From the NCBI GenBank assembly GCA_038064855.1, contig JBBTSE010000010.1, positions 1 to 37,353 of the forward strand: DNA of 37,353 nt, read 5' to 3'. Within the stretch, counting starts at the first letter, position 1. Each line of letters starts with the position of its first letter. Positions 30,508 to 37,353 of the stretch are shown here, piece after piece. The notes beneath the pieces were generated by a model that was not told the origin of the DNA, ran no database searches, and saw only the letters and a list, made by a program, of their open reading frames with translations. The translations under genes were made by a program, and so were the position numbers. The DNA comes from Patescibacteria group bacterium. GTDB lineage: Bacteria; Patescibacteriota; Minisyncoccia; Ryanbacterales; GWA2-47-10b.

Positions 30508-31115
30508 AGTATCAGCGCAGTTTTACACTTCTCGAGACTATTGTTGCTATCTATGTGTTGTTGGCGGGCATTGTAGGCTCTATGAATCTTGCCCAGCAGA
30601 ATATTGGCGCTATTACTCTTTTCCGTCATCAATTGATCGCTGCGAATCTTGCACAAGAAGGCGCAGAACTTGTGCGGAGTAAGCGCGACTCAAACTATAT
30701 TCGTTGCTATCGAGATCCCGCGTGCTATGACACAGCTAATGCTCCTCCTGATAATCCAAATAGAGAATTCATGAAAGGCATAACAGGCACAGGAGGATGC
30801 GATTCGCCGTTTGATTGTTATGTTACTGATCCTCGTGGTGACGCGAGCGGTTCTCTGACCTTTACTCAATGTCCGTTGGGTGTTTGCCCATATCTCCAAC
30901 TCGATTCTGCTGGCTTTTATCAATATAGTTCTGGTCCTGATACGATATTTAAAAGACATATCAAGGTGATTGAAAGGGCTACTCTGAGGGATCCCGTTTA
31001 TAATCTTTATAATCTTCATGATTGGGAGGTAGTCTCTCGGGTGGAATGGCGTGAGAAGCTTGTAGATAAGTCGGTCGAAGTCAAAGATATACTCACCCCC
31101 AATGGAGCTCTGTAA
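30504..31115 (+). CDS. Minor pilin-like protein, PilV-type
   Basis: The 203-aa protein begins MKYQRSFTLLETIVAIYVLLAG. The cut before FTLLE has Ser at -1. The helix is followed by LAANLAQEGAELVRSKRDSN (read here without its first residues), the pattern of PilV/GspI minor pilins. The soluble domain is cysteine-rich (six cysteines between about 68 and 135). It overlaps the previous gene by ATGA and lies 1 nt before the next. Confidence 0.82.
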   Translation: MKYQRSFTLLETIVAIYVLLAGIVGSMNLAQQNIGAITLFRHQLIAANLAQEGAELVRSKRDSNYIRCYRDPACYDTANAPPDNPNREFMKGITGTGGCDSPFDCYVTDPRGDASGSLTFTQCPLGVCPYLQLDSAGFYQYSSGPDTIFKRHIKVIERATLRDPVYNLYNLHDWEVVSRVEWREKLVDKSVEVKDILTPNGAL

Positions 31116-31116
31116 T

Positions 31117-31626
31117 ATGCGCAATCAGGGATTTAGTCTTATTGAAATCATCGTCGCCGTGGGTCTTTTTACCGTTGTTGCGATGCTAGCAGTTGGTTCG
31201 TTGTTTATTCTGACCTCGGCAGAAAAGCGCGTTGCTAGTGTACAATCAAATCAAGACAATATGCGTTTTGCCATGGAGCTCATGTCGAGAGAAATACGCA
31301 CCGGCGATGGCGCTTTTTACTCAGATTTATGCGGTGCTAGCTGTTTTGAGGCAAAGATTGGTACGGGTGAGACGGTTCGGTATACACTTGATACCGGTAG
31401 AATTATGAGGCAGATTATTGGTGATCCTCTTGCACACGCGATTACAGGACCCGAAGTCAGTATCGAAAAATTAAATTTCGCGCTCCGGGCCGCCAACCCT
31501 TACTCGGATGATATACAAGCACATGTTACTATTGTGCTTGAGGGCGTCGCACAGAAAGATACACCCAATGCGGTAACCCTCAATTTACAAACCAGTGTAA
31601 CTCCGCTACGCATCAATGCCTATTAA
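31117..31626 (+). CDS. Minor pilin/pseudopilin, PilW/GspJ-like
   Basis: The 169-aa product from the ATG at 31117 begins MRNQGFSLIEIIVAVGLFTVV, with a normal Gly/Phe cut site. DNMRFAMELMSREIRTGDGAF is typical of PilW/GspJ. An upstream in-frame ATG at 31102 lies inside the previous gene and is not needed. The end overlaps the next gene by 11 nt. Confidence 0.85.
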   Translation: MRNQGFSLIEIIVAVGLFTVVAMLAVGSLFILTSAEKRVASVQSNQDNMRFAMELMSREIRTGDGAFYSDLCGASCFEAKIGTGETVRYTLDTGRIMRQIIGDPLAHAITGPEVSIEKLNFALRAANPYSDDIQAHVTIVLEGVAQKDTPNAVTLNLQTSVTPLRINAY

Positions 31627-32260
31627 TTTTTTTTACACAGTACCAGACGACCGGAGAGGCGTGACGCTGTTGTTAGCCGTTTTATTTTTGACCGCGAGCC
31701 TTTCTATATCTCTAGGTATTTTTTATATTGTGTTTGTGCAGCTACAGATCAATCGTGCTGCGCGCGAGTCACATAAGGCTTTTTATGCTGCCAATACCGC
31801 CAAAGAATGCGTACTGTATTACCAAAATTATGTCGGCGAACCCTCGGATTATGGGTTTTGGGATATCGCAAATCCTTGCGACGGACCTCTTGATGGGAGC
31901 GGTTGCATAGATAACGCGAAAATACCAGTATGTTTTGATGAGCAAGTGTATAAAACATCGTCTATTCGAGTATCGCCCCCTACAAATATACGCGGGGTTG
32001 ACTACAATGCCCCGGGAGACGCTGCGTTGCCGCCCGGCCCTAATGTAGAGGGTCCTGACCATATATTTAAGTTTACTATAAAAAAAGATGAAACTTGTGC
32101 TGACGTGACAGTGACCACGAGAAGACGGATGATAGCAGGATTTCCTCAGACACGCATAATCACCGTTGCTGATGGGTTTAGTTCGTGTGATACTCGAACT
32201 GCCGTGAATCGTTCTGTACAGGCATGTATTAGTTCTGATCCTGCGGATAATTGCCAATGA
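31616..32260 (+). CDS. PilX-like pilus-tip protein
   Basis: The 214-aa product has a 14-residue basic leader, then GVTLLLAVLFLTASLSISLG with no Glu5, as in PilX/GspK-type proteins. AARESHKAFYAANTAKECVLYY after the helix is the PilX signature. Cysteines are spread through the C-terminal domain. PilX/GspK-type subunits lacking Glu5 usually sit at the fibre tip with the other minor pilins. The TGA overlaps the ligA ATG. Confidence 0.8.
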   Translation: MPINFFYTVPDDRRGVTLLLAVLFLTASLSISLGIFYIVFVQLQINRAARESHKAFYAANTAKECVLYYQNYVGEPSDYGFWDIANPCDGPLDGSGCIDNAKIPVCFDEQVYKTSSIRVSPPTNIRGVDYNAPGDAALPPGPNVEGPDHIFKFTIKKDETCADVTVTTRRRMIAGFPQTRIITVADGFSSCDTRTAVNRSVQACISSDPADNCQ

Positions 32261-34299
32261 TTCCACATGATATTCACGAACGCACAAAAAAACTTCGGAA
32301 ACTCATAAATATCTACCGGTATCAGTACCATGTAGAAAATAATCTTGAGATATCCGAAGAAGCGCTTGACTCGCTCAAGCATGAGCTTTTTTCACTTGAG
32401 CAAAAATATCCCGAGCTTATTACTCCCGACTCGCCAACTCAGCGGGTAGAGGGTAAGCCGTCCGAAAAGTTTAAAAAAGTGACGCACCGCGAGCGTATGC
32501 TCTCGCTCGAAGACGCGTTCTCTCCCGAAGACATGCAGGCATGGGAGGCCAGACTCGAGAAATTTTCTGGCAGGCACGATTTTCATTATTTTGCCGAGCT
32601 CAAACTTGACGGCTTGGCGCTTTCGTTGGTCTATACAAAGGGTGCGCTTGTCGCAGGCGCTACGCGCGGGGACGGCACGGTAGGTGAGGATATCACTAAA
32701 AATATTAAAACGATTGAATCGATTCCGCTGCGACTTGAGCTTTTTGGCAAAAGCTCGCATGCGTTTTCCAAAAAAATACTTGAGTTACGCGAGGTTGAGA
32801 TTCGAGGTGAAGCGCTTATCTCCAAAAAAGGGCTTATGCGTATTAATAAGGAGCAAGAAGCGCGAGGAGAAAAACTGTATGCCAATTCACGCAATTTAGC
32901 GGCGGGCTCATTGCGTCAGCTTGATCCACGCATGGTAGCGTCGCGCAAGCTAGAGTTTGTCGCCTACGATATTATTTTTTCCAAAAAAGATCGTGATGCA
33001 CTAGGCATCTCGACACATGCTCAAGAGCATCAGGCACTCAAAGATCTGGGATTCAAGACTGATCCTCATGCCAAGCCATGTAAGAATCTTGCTGAGATCT
33101 TTGATTTTCATGGGCATATTATCGAAAAGCGCGAAGCATTCCCGTATGAGATTGATGGTGTGGTAGTACAGGTAGGCGAGTCTGATATTTTTGATCGGCT
33201 CGGTATCATCGGCAAGACGCCACGCGGCGCTGTCGCGTACAAATTCGCACCCGTCGAGGCCGTCACGCGTATTGAAAATATTGTCATACAGGTGGGGCGT
33301 ACGGGGGCGCTTACTCCCGTAGCGCATCTCGAGCCCGTGAGGGTCGGAGGGGTGACCGTGAGTCGCGCGACGCTTCACAACGAAGATGAGATCAAAAGGC
33401 TCGGTGTAAAAATCGGCGATTCGGTGATCGTAGGTCGCGCGGGAGATGTGATCCCCGATGTGCGTAAAGTACTTACCGAACTTCGCACCGGCAAAGAAAA
33501 AAACTTTCGTATGCCAGCCAAATGCCCCGTATGCGGCACAAAGATAGAGAAAGATGAGGGTGGGGTGATCGCGCGTTGCCCCAATATTTCATGCCCATCG
33601 CGAACGCGTGAGCGCATGTATTATTTTGCGGGCAAAAACGCTTTTGATATCGATGGCCTCGGCCCTAAGATTGTCGATGCGTTGCTCGATGAGGGATTGA
33701 TACAAGACGCTGCCGATCTTTTTGATTTGACCGAGGGTGATATTGCAGTGCTTGATCGTTTTGGCGAGAAGTCTGCGGCAAACCTTATCACCGCTATTAA
33801 AAAATCAAAGAGTATCACACTCCCGCGATTTTTAGTGGCACTTTCAGTCTTACATGTAGGCGAGGAGACGGCGATTGATTTGGCGGAACACTTCGGTTCA
33901 TTGGATGCAGTCGCGCATGCTTCGTATGATGATATTGTCGGGATCAAAAATATCGGCGAGGTAGTAGCAGAAAGTATCGTCAATCATTTTAAAGATTCGT
34001 ACAATAGGCGTTTTATCGAGCGCTTGATGCGGGCCGGTGTTGATGTGGCGCACGCACAAAAGAAAAAGCCCGGCAAGCTTACGGGTCTTTCATTTGTATT
34101 TACGGGCGAGCTTGCGAGTATGTCGAGAGATGAGGCCAAGGCATTGGTGCGCCAGCTCGGAGGCGATCCATCAGAGACCGTATCAAAAAAAACAAGCTTT
34201 GTGGTAGCGGGCGCATCACCGGGGTCAAAATATGACAAAGCACAAAAGCTCGGCGTAACGGTTTTGATCGAAGATCAATTTTTGAAAAAGGTGCGTTAG
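32257..34299 (+). CDS. ligA: NAD-dependent DNA ligase LigA
   Basis: The 680-aa product seals nicks in replication and repair using NAD+. Domain Ia is followed by the adenylation domain with the nucleotidyl Lys in KLDG (K116-G119), TRGDGTVGEDIT, and the OB fold. A four-cysteine zinc finger (CPVCGTKIE … CPNISCPSR) and helix-hairpin-helix repeats come next. The last 75 residues form a BRCT domain (LTGLSFVFTGELASMSRDEAK). All parts are present at the usual length. The ATG overlaps the TGA of the PilX-like gene, so it is probably transcribed with the pilus tail; a TTG two codons earlier is possible. Confidence 0.97.
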   Translation: MIPHDIHERTKKLRKLINIYRYQYHVENNLEISEEALDSLKHELFSLEQKYPELITPDSPTQRVEGKPSEKFKKVTHRERMLSLEDAFSPEDMQAWEARLEKFSGRHDFHYFAELKLDGLALSLVYTKGALVAGATRGDGTVGEDITKNIKTIESIPLRLELFGKSSHAFSKKILELREVEIRGEALISKKGLMRINKEQEARGEKLYANSRNLAAGSLRQLDPRMVASRKLEFVAYDIIFSKKDRDALGISTHAQEHQALKDLGFKTDPHAKPCKNLAEIFDFHGHIIEKREAFPYEIDGVVVQVGESDIFDRLGIIGKTPRGAVAYKFAPVEAVTRIENIVIQVGRTGALTPVAHLEPVRVGGVTVSRATLHNEDEIKRLGVKIGDSVIVGRAGDVIPDVRKVLTELRTGKEKNFRMPAKCPVCGTKIEKDEGGVIARCPNISCPSRTRERMYYFAGKNAFDIDGLGPKIVDALLDEGLIQDAADLFDLTEGDIAVLDRFGEKSAANLITAIKKSKSITLPRFLVALSVLHVGEETAIDLAEHFGSLDAVAHASYDDIVGIKNIGEVVAESIVNHFKDSYNRRFIERLMRAGVDVAHAQKKKPGKLTGLSFVFTGELASMSRDEAKALVRQLGGDPSETVSKKTSFVVAGASPGSKYDKAQKLGVTVLIEDQFLKKVR

Positions 34300-34319
34300 T
34301 CTGCTAGTCTTCTTTATAT

Positions 34320-34613
34320 ATGATTACGCTCGAAGAGGTTAAAAAACTTTTTGCGCTCGCGCGCGTGGAGGCTACCACAGAAGAACTCGAGCGGCTCCCC
34401 AAAGAGATTTCGGATATTTTGGCGTATATCGACAAACTCAAATCGGCGCCTTTAGGTGAGCTTCCACCCACGCTTTCATTCGCGCCATCAGTAGAAGAAT
34501 TGCGTGCGGACAGTGCGGTGTCGCAGGACGCGAGTGATAATCAGATGCTCAAAGATCAATTTCCCGAATCTTCAGGTGATTATTTGAAGACCAAGAAAGT
34601 GTTTGGAGATTAA
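34320..34613 (+). CDS. gatC: Asp/Glu-tRNA amidotransferase subunit C
   Basis: The 97-aa protein is GatC, which wraps around GatA in the GatCAB complex that converts misacylated Glu-tRNA(Gln) and Asp-tRNA(Asn) to the correct forms. ITLEEVKKLFALARVE and LPKEISDILAYIDKLKSA are the family hallmarks. gatA follows after 2 nt; gatB is not in the window. A TTTATAT directly before the ATG may be a -10 box. Confidence 0.93.
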   Translation: MITLEEVKKLFALARVEATTEELERLPKEISDILAYIDKLKSAPLGELPPTLSFAPSVEELRADSAVSQDASDNQMLKDQFPESSGDYLKTKKVFGD

Positions 34614-34615
34614 TT

Positions 34616-36019
34616 ATGACCTCACAGATTCGCGCGCTCCACGAAGCGTTTACCTCAAAGAAAAAATCAGTCGCCGAACATATCGGCGAATCTTTGGCGC
34701 GTATTGGTGAGCGTGATCCTACGCTTCACGCGTTTCTTGATGTGCATATCGCTAGCGCCGAGCGTGAGGCAGGCCGCATCGATGCAAAGATTGCGGCAGG
34801 CGAGAAGCTTGGCGTACTCGAAGGTATCGGCATCGCGCTCAAAGATAATATTTTGGTAAAGGGCACACCCACTACCGCTGCCTCACAAATTCTCAAATCA
34901 TATATCGCGTCGTATGATGCGTTTGTAGTGGAGCGTTTGCGTAGTGCGGGCGCAATTATCGTTGGTAAGACAAATCTTGACGAGTTCGCTATGGGCGGCT
35001 CTACGGAGAATTCTTCATTTGGCCCGACCAAAAATCCCCATGATACTTCGCGCGTGCCGGGTGGTTCTTCGGGCGGTTCGGCTGTCGCGGTGGCGTCTGA
35101 CATGGTGCCAATAGCGCTCGGATCTGATACAGGCGGGTCTATTAGGCAACCCGCGTCGTTTTGTGGTGTTGTTGGATTTAAGCCAAGCTACGGCCGCGTA
35201 TCGCGTTCGGGGCTTATCGCTATGGCGTCGAGCCTTGATCAGATCGGCCCATTTGCGACTTCGATAGAAGATGCCGAAATTCTTTTTCGTGCGATTGAAG
35301 GCAAAGATCCGCTTGATATGACTTCGCAAGAAATACACGAAGAAGTACGAGACAAAAAAGAATATGTATTGGGTGTGCCTGAAGACTTTATGAAAGATGG
35401 TCTTGATCCAAAAATTGAGAAGGTGATCAGAGATTCGTTTAAAAAAGCAGAAGGTGCCAATTTTAAATTTGTGCCCGTATCGCTCAAAGATTTGTCATAC
35501 GCGCTTGCGTGTTATTACATTATCATGCCCGCCGAGGTTTCGAGTAACCTCGCGCGTTTTGATGGTATGCGTTACGGGGACCGCGCAGATGCAAAAACTC
35601 TTTTTGATGTATACAGCAAGACCAAGGCCGCAGGTTTCGGGCCTGAAGTAAAACTCCGCATTGCCATCGGTACCTATGTACTTTCGCATGGATATTACGA
35701 CGCATACTATTTGCAGGCACAGCGCGTACGCACGCTTATCTCAAAAGCGTTTGATGATGCGTTTCGCAGTGTGGATGCAATCGCTATGCCCACGACGCCG
35801 TCAGTAGCATTTAAGCTTGGCTCAAAGACAGCAGATCCACTCGCGATGTATTTGGAAGATATCTACACGGTACCTGCGAACTTGGCGGGTCTCCCTGCAC
35901 TCTCACTGCCGGTAGGCAAGAGCGATAATTTGCCCGTAGGGTTGCAGCTTGTTGGTAAGCGCTTTGCTGATTATGAATTGCTCGCGATCGCCAAGCGATT
36001 TGAAGAGGCGATTGCCTGA
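34616..36019 (+). CDS. gatA: Asp/Glu-tRNA amidotransferase subunit A
   Basis: The 467-aa amidase-signature protein releases ammonia from glutamine for the GatCAB reaction. The Ser-cisSer-Lys triad is visible: Lys in GIALKDNI (about 80), cis-Ser in the Gly/Ser loop PGGSSGGSAVAVAS and the nucleophile Ser in GSDTGGSIRQPA. The end matches the family (AGLPALSLPVGKSDNLPVGLQ). Its last codons contain the -35 box of the tRNA-fMet promoter. Confidence 0.97.
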   Translation: MTSQIRALHEAFTSKKKSVAEHIGESLARIGERDPTLHAFLDVHIASAEREAGRIDAKIAAGEKLGVLEGIGIALKDNILVKGTPTTAASQILKSYIASYDAFVVERLRSAGAIIVGKTNLDEFAMGGSTENSSFGPTKNPHDTSRVPGGSSGGSAVAVASDMVPIALGSDTGGSIRQPASFCGVVGFKPSYGRVSRSGLIAMASSLDQIGPFATSIEDAEILFRAIEGKDPLDMTSQEIHEEVRDKKEYVLGVPEDFMKDGLDPKIEKVIRDSFKKAEGANFKFVPVSLKDLSYALACYYIIMPAEVSSNLARFDGMRYGDRADAKTLFDVYSKTKAAGFGPEVKLRIAIGTYVLSHGYYDAYYLQAQRVRTLISKAFDDAFRSVDAIAMPTTPSVAFKLGSKTADPLAMYLEDIYTVPANLAGLPALSLPVGKSDNLPVGLQLVGKRFADYELLAIAKRFEEAIA

Positions 36020-36040
36020 TCATACTTTTTCGCCTATACT
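36012..36040 (+). promoter_or_regulatory. tRNA-fMet promoter
   Basis: TTGCCT (36012-36017) and TATACT (36035-36040) are 17 bp apart. The -10 ends 5 nt before the first tRNA base, so transcription should begin at or next to the mature 5' end. Confidence 0.65.
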
Positions 36041-37353
36041 AGTTGCGCGGGGTGGAGCAGCCTGGTAGCTCGCAAGGCTCATAACCTTGAGGTCGTCGGT
36101 TCAAATCCGACCCCCGCAACCAATTCACAAAAGTCAAACCGGCAGACCCCTCGCCGCCTGCGGCGGCGACCAAATCGTACGGCGGGCGTGGGGAAAAGTG
36201 CAATCGGCGGTTTTGCAAAATATGGTTCGAGCCGATGTTTTTAAGAAATGTTGTCATTTCGGGCTTGTTTTCGGTTTCCGTCAATTTTGCGGCTTGATTT
36301 AAGGACAAAACGAACTCACGAGCCGGTTCGAGCCAAGACAGTCCTTTTTGTTCAAAATCCCCGATTTTTTCACCAAGCTCGATTTTCTTGGCAAGTAGCT
36401 TTTCTTTGCGCGGACGATATTCTTCAATGGTAATGGATTCGTTAAGATAGCCATCAAGTAATTTCTCGAGCCTTGCTTCAATTACTCCAATCTTATCTTT
36501 AAGATTTTGAACAGTAACTCGTGCTTGCTCTTGCGCTTGGTTCTCGTCTTTGTTTAACTCAAACAAAACTTTCTCGGTGTCTTGGCTCGACAAAGAAACT
36601 TTTTGGAGGAAGATTTTGATCTGTTCCAGCAAGTTTTCTTCTCGAAGATATCGCCTTTCTTGGCACGGTCCCATTTTCTTTGTGCAACGATAATAGTGGT
36701 GGCCTTTCTGTAGCTCGGCAGTGATAGCTCCACCGCAACAAGCACATTTCATAAAACCAAGAAAAGCGAAGTGGTGTTTCTTTTCTTGGTGTGGTTTACT
36801 TCTCTCTTTCATCACACTTCGGACATCATCAAAAAGTTTCTTTGTGACGATTGGCTTGTGAATTCCTTCAAAAATCTCTCCTTTCCATTTCATGAGGCCA
36901 GTGTAGAAAATGTTTTGAAGAATTCGATGAACATCACCTATTGATATTGACGCTCCGGTGTTGCCTGTTAGCTTGTTCGCGTTGCACCAATTTGCGAGAG
37001 ATAAAAGTGTGTGGTTTCCGGTGGCGTACATCTCAAAAAGTTTTCTTATTTTTGGGGCTTTGTCAGGATCGACATCAACCATTCTCGTTTTGGGGTTATT
37101 GAGATAACCCACTGGAGCCCAGCCTGGCCACACGCCATTTCTGATTTTTTGCCGTAGTCCACGTTTCACATTCTCTCGCAAACTGTCTACATAATACTTA
37201 CTTTGTCCGAAAGCAATTTGAAGCATAAACAAACCTTGCGGTGTTGGTTCAAACCAAAAAGTGGGGAATTTAAGAGATTTAATCAAGCCGCGATCTACAA
37301 AATGGATAATCCCTCCACCCTCCACAGAATTCCGCGCCAATCTGTCAGGATGC
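36039..37353 (-). CDS. Large serine recombinase / DNA invertase-type integrase (5' end outside window)
   Basis: The frame is open to the window edge and codes for at least 437 residues. The visible start HPDRLARNSVEGGGIIHFVD is the middle of the resolvase catalytic domain; the Ser nucleophile would lie outside. Then come SKYYVDSLRENVKRGLRQK, the recombinase domain (GYLNNPKTRMVDVDP…), a zinc ribbon (CACCGG … YYRCTKK … C) and a coiled-coil (LKDKIGVIEARLEKLL). This is a large serine recombinase as found on phages and integrative elements. The core probably ends near FSPRPPYDLV; the last 45 codons run past a palindrome and antisense through tRNA-fMet, stopping at 36039, and may be junk. It converges on the tRNA 3' end, which suggests integration there. 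Confidence 0.88.
   Translation of the reverse strand, partial: HPDRLARNSVEGGGIIHFVDRGLIKSLKFPTFWFEPTPQGLFMLQIAFGQSKYYVDSLRENVKRGLRQKIRNGVWPGWAPVGYLNNPKTRMVDVDPDKAPKIRKLFEMYATGNHTLLSLANWCNANKLTGNTGASISIGDVHRILQNIFYTGLMKWKGEIFEGIHKPIVTKKLFDDVRSVMKERSKPHQEKKHHFAFLGFMKCACCGGAITAELQKGHHYYRCTKKMGPCQERRYLREENLLEQIKIFLQKVSLSSQDTEKVLFELNKDENQAQEQARVTVQNLKDKIGVIEARLEKLLDGYLNESITIEEYRPRKEKLLAKKIELGEKIGDFEQKGLSWLEPAREFVLSLNQAAKLTETENKPEMTTFLKNIGSNHILQNRRLHFSPRPPYDLVAAAGGEGSAGLTFVNWLRGSDLNRRPQGYEPCELPGCSTPRN
36046..36122 (+). tRNA. Initiator tRNA-fMet (anticodon CAU)
   Basis: A 77-nt cloverleaf: 5' CGCGGGG opposite CCCCGCA leaves the C1-A72 mismatch that marks initiators. The anticodon loop is CTCATAA, the T-arm GTCGG/CCGAC, and CCA is encoded. 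The anticodon stem is CAAGG/CCTTG, so the three pairs next to the loop are A-U, G-C, G-C rather than the usual three G-C pairs. Confidence 0.93.
36151..36169 (+). repeat. GC-rich palindrome between tRNA-fMet and the recombinase core
   Basis: TCGCCGCC-TGC-GGCGGCGA has 8-nt arms and a 3-nt centre, like the palindromes at 894 and 934 but longer and without a clear TAAA tail. It lies within the last codons of the recombinase frame. Confidence 0.5.

Noticed and set aside
1-37353. CRISPR array, rRNA genes or replication origin
   Set aside because: No regularly spaced direct repeats, no rRNA-like sequence and no cluster of DnaA boxes were seen; only isolated boxes and short palindromes.

Overview
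The window looks like a chromosomal piece of an ultra-small, genome-reduced bacterium of the Candidate Phyla Radiation (Patescibacteria), most likely a Parcubacteria-type lineage. This placement is inferred from gene style: a large type IV pilus locus with several prepilins, a FemAB/DUF2156-like enzyme beside a membrane GT2 glycosyltransferase, compact housekeeping genes, many start codons lying only 6-12 nt from a TATACT-like -10 box, and no rRNA or biosynthetic operons. TGA is used as a normal stop (for example before ligA), so code 11 fits.

Layout. 1-1020: 5' part of a slipin/stomatin gene (minus strand), tRNA-Leu(CAA), a tiny GIY-YIG nuclease gene, and a second copy of exactly the 5' half of that tRNA, broken up by two 19-nt palindromic inserts. 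1024-6567: parB converging on a dprA-topA-rel operon. 6600-8670: two stand-alone, GC-rich genes of unknown function, each with a near-consensus promoter, an untranslated leader and a strong terminator; the second ends in a cold-shock-like domain. 8699-13380: ftsH, tRNA-Ile(UAU), a DUF2156-like acyltransferase, a GT2 glycosyltransferase and a small membrane protein. 13382-17661: recG, tRNA-Arg(GCG), a membrane protein, a MutY-type glycosylase without the Fe-S cysteines, and a sulfite-oxidase-like molybdoprotein. 17704-20136: a secreted protein, tRNA-Ser(GCU), two small unknown genes (one AT-rich) and comFC.

20205-32260 is one long type IV pilus locus: pilM, pilN-like, pilO-like, a pilP-position protein, pilB, a lone receiver protein, pilT, pilC, a major pilin, a hicB-hicA toxin-antitoxin pair, a second pilin, the prepilin peptidase and four minor pilin-like genes. 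With dprA and comFC nearby, the genes could serve both surface pili and DNA uptake. 32257-36019 carries ligA, gatC and gatA. The window ends with initiator tRNA-fMet and, converging on it, a large serine recombinase gene cut by the window edge, whose reading frame runs antisense through the tRNA. This suggests a mobile element integrated at that tRNA.

The most unusual signals are the tRNA-Leu/GIY-YIG arrangement with its 19-nt palindrome-plus-TAAA inserts, the tRNA anticodons that would avoid lysidine and inosine editing, the initiator tRNA with an A-U pair in its usual three-GC stem and almost no 5' leader, and the two cassette-like unknown genes.
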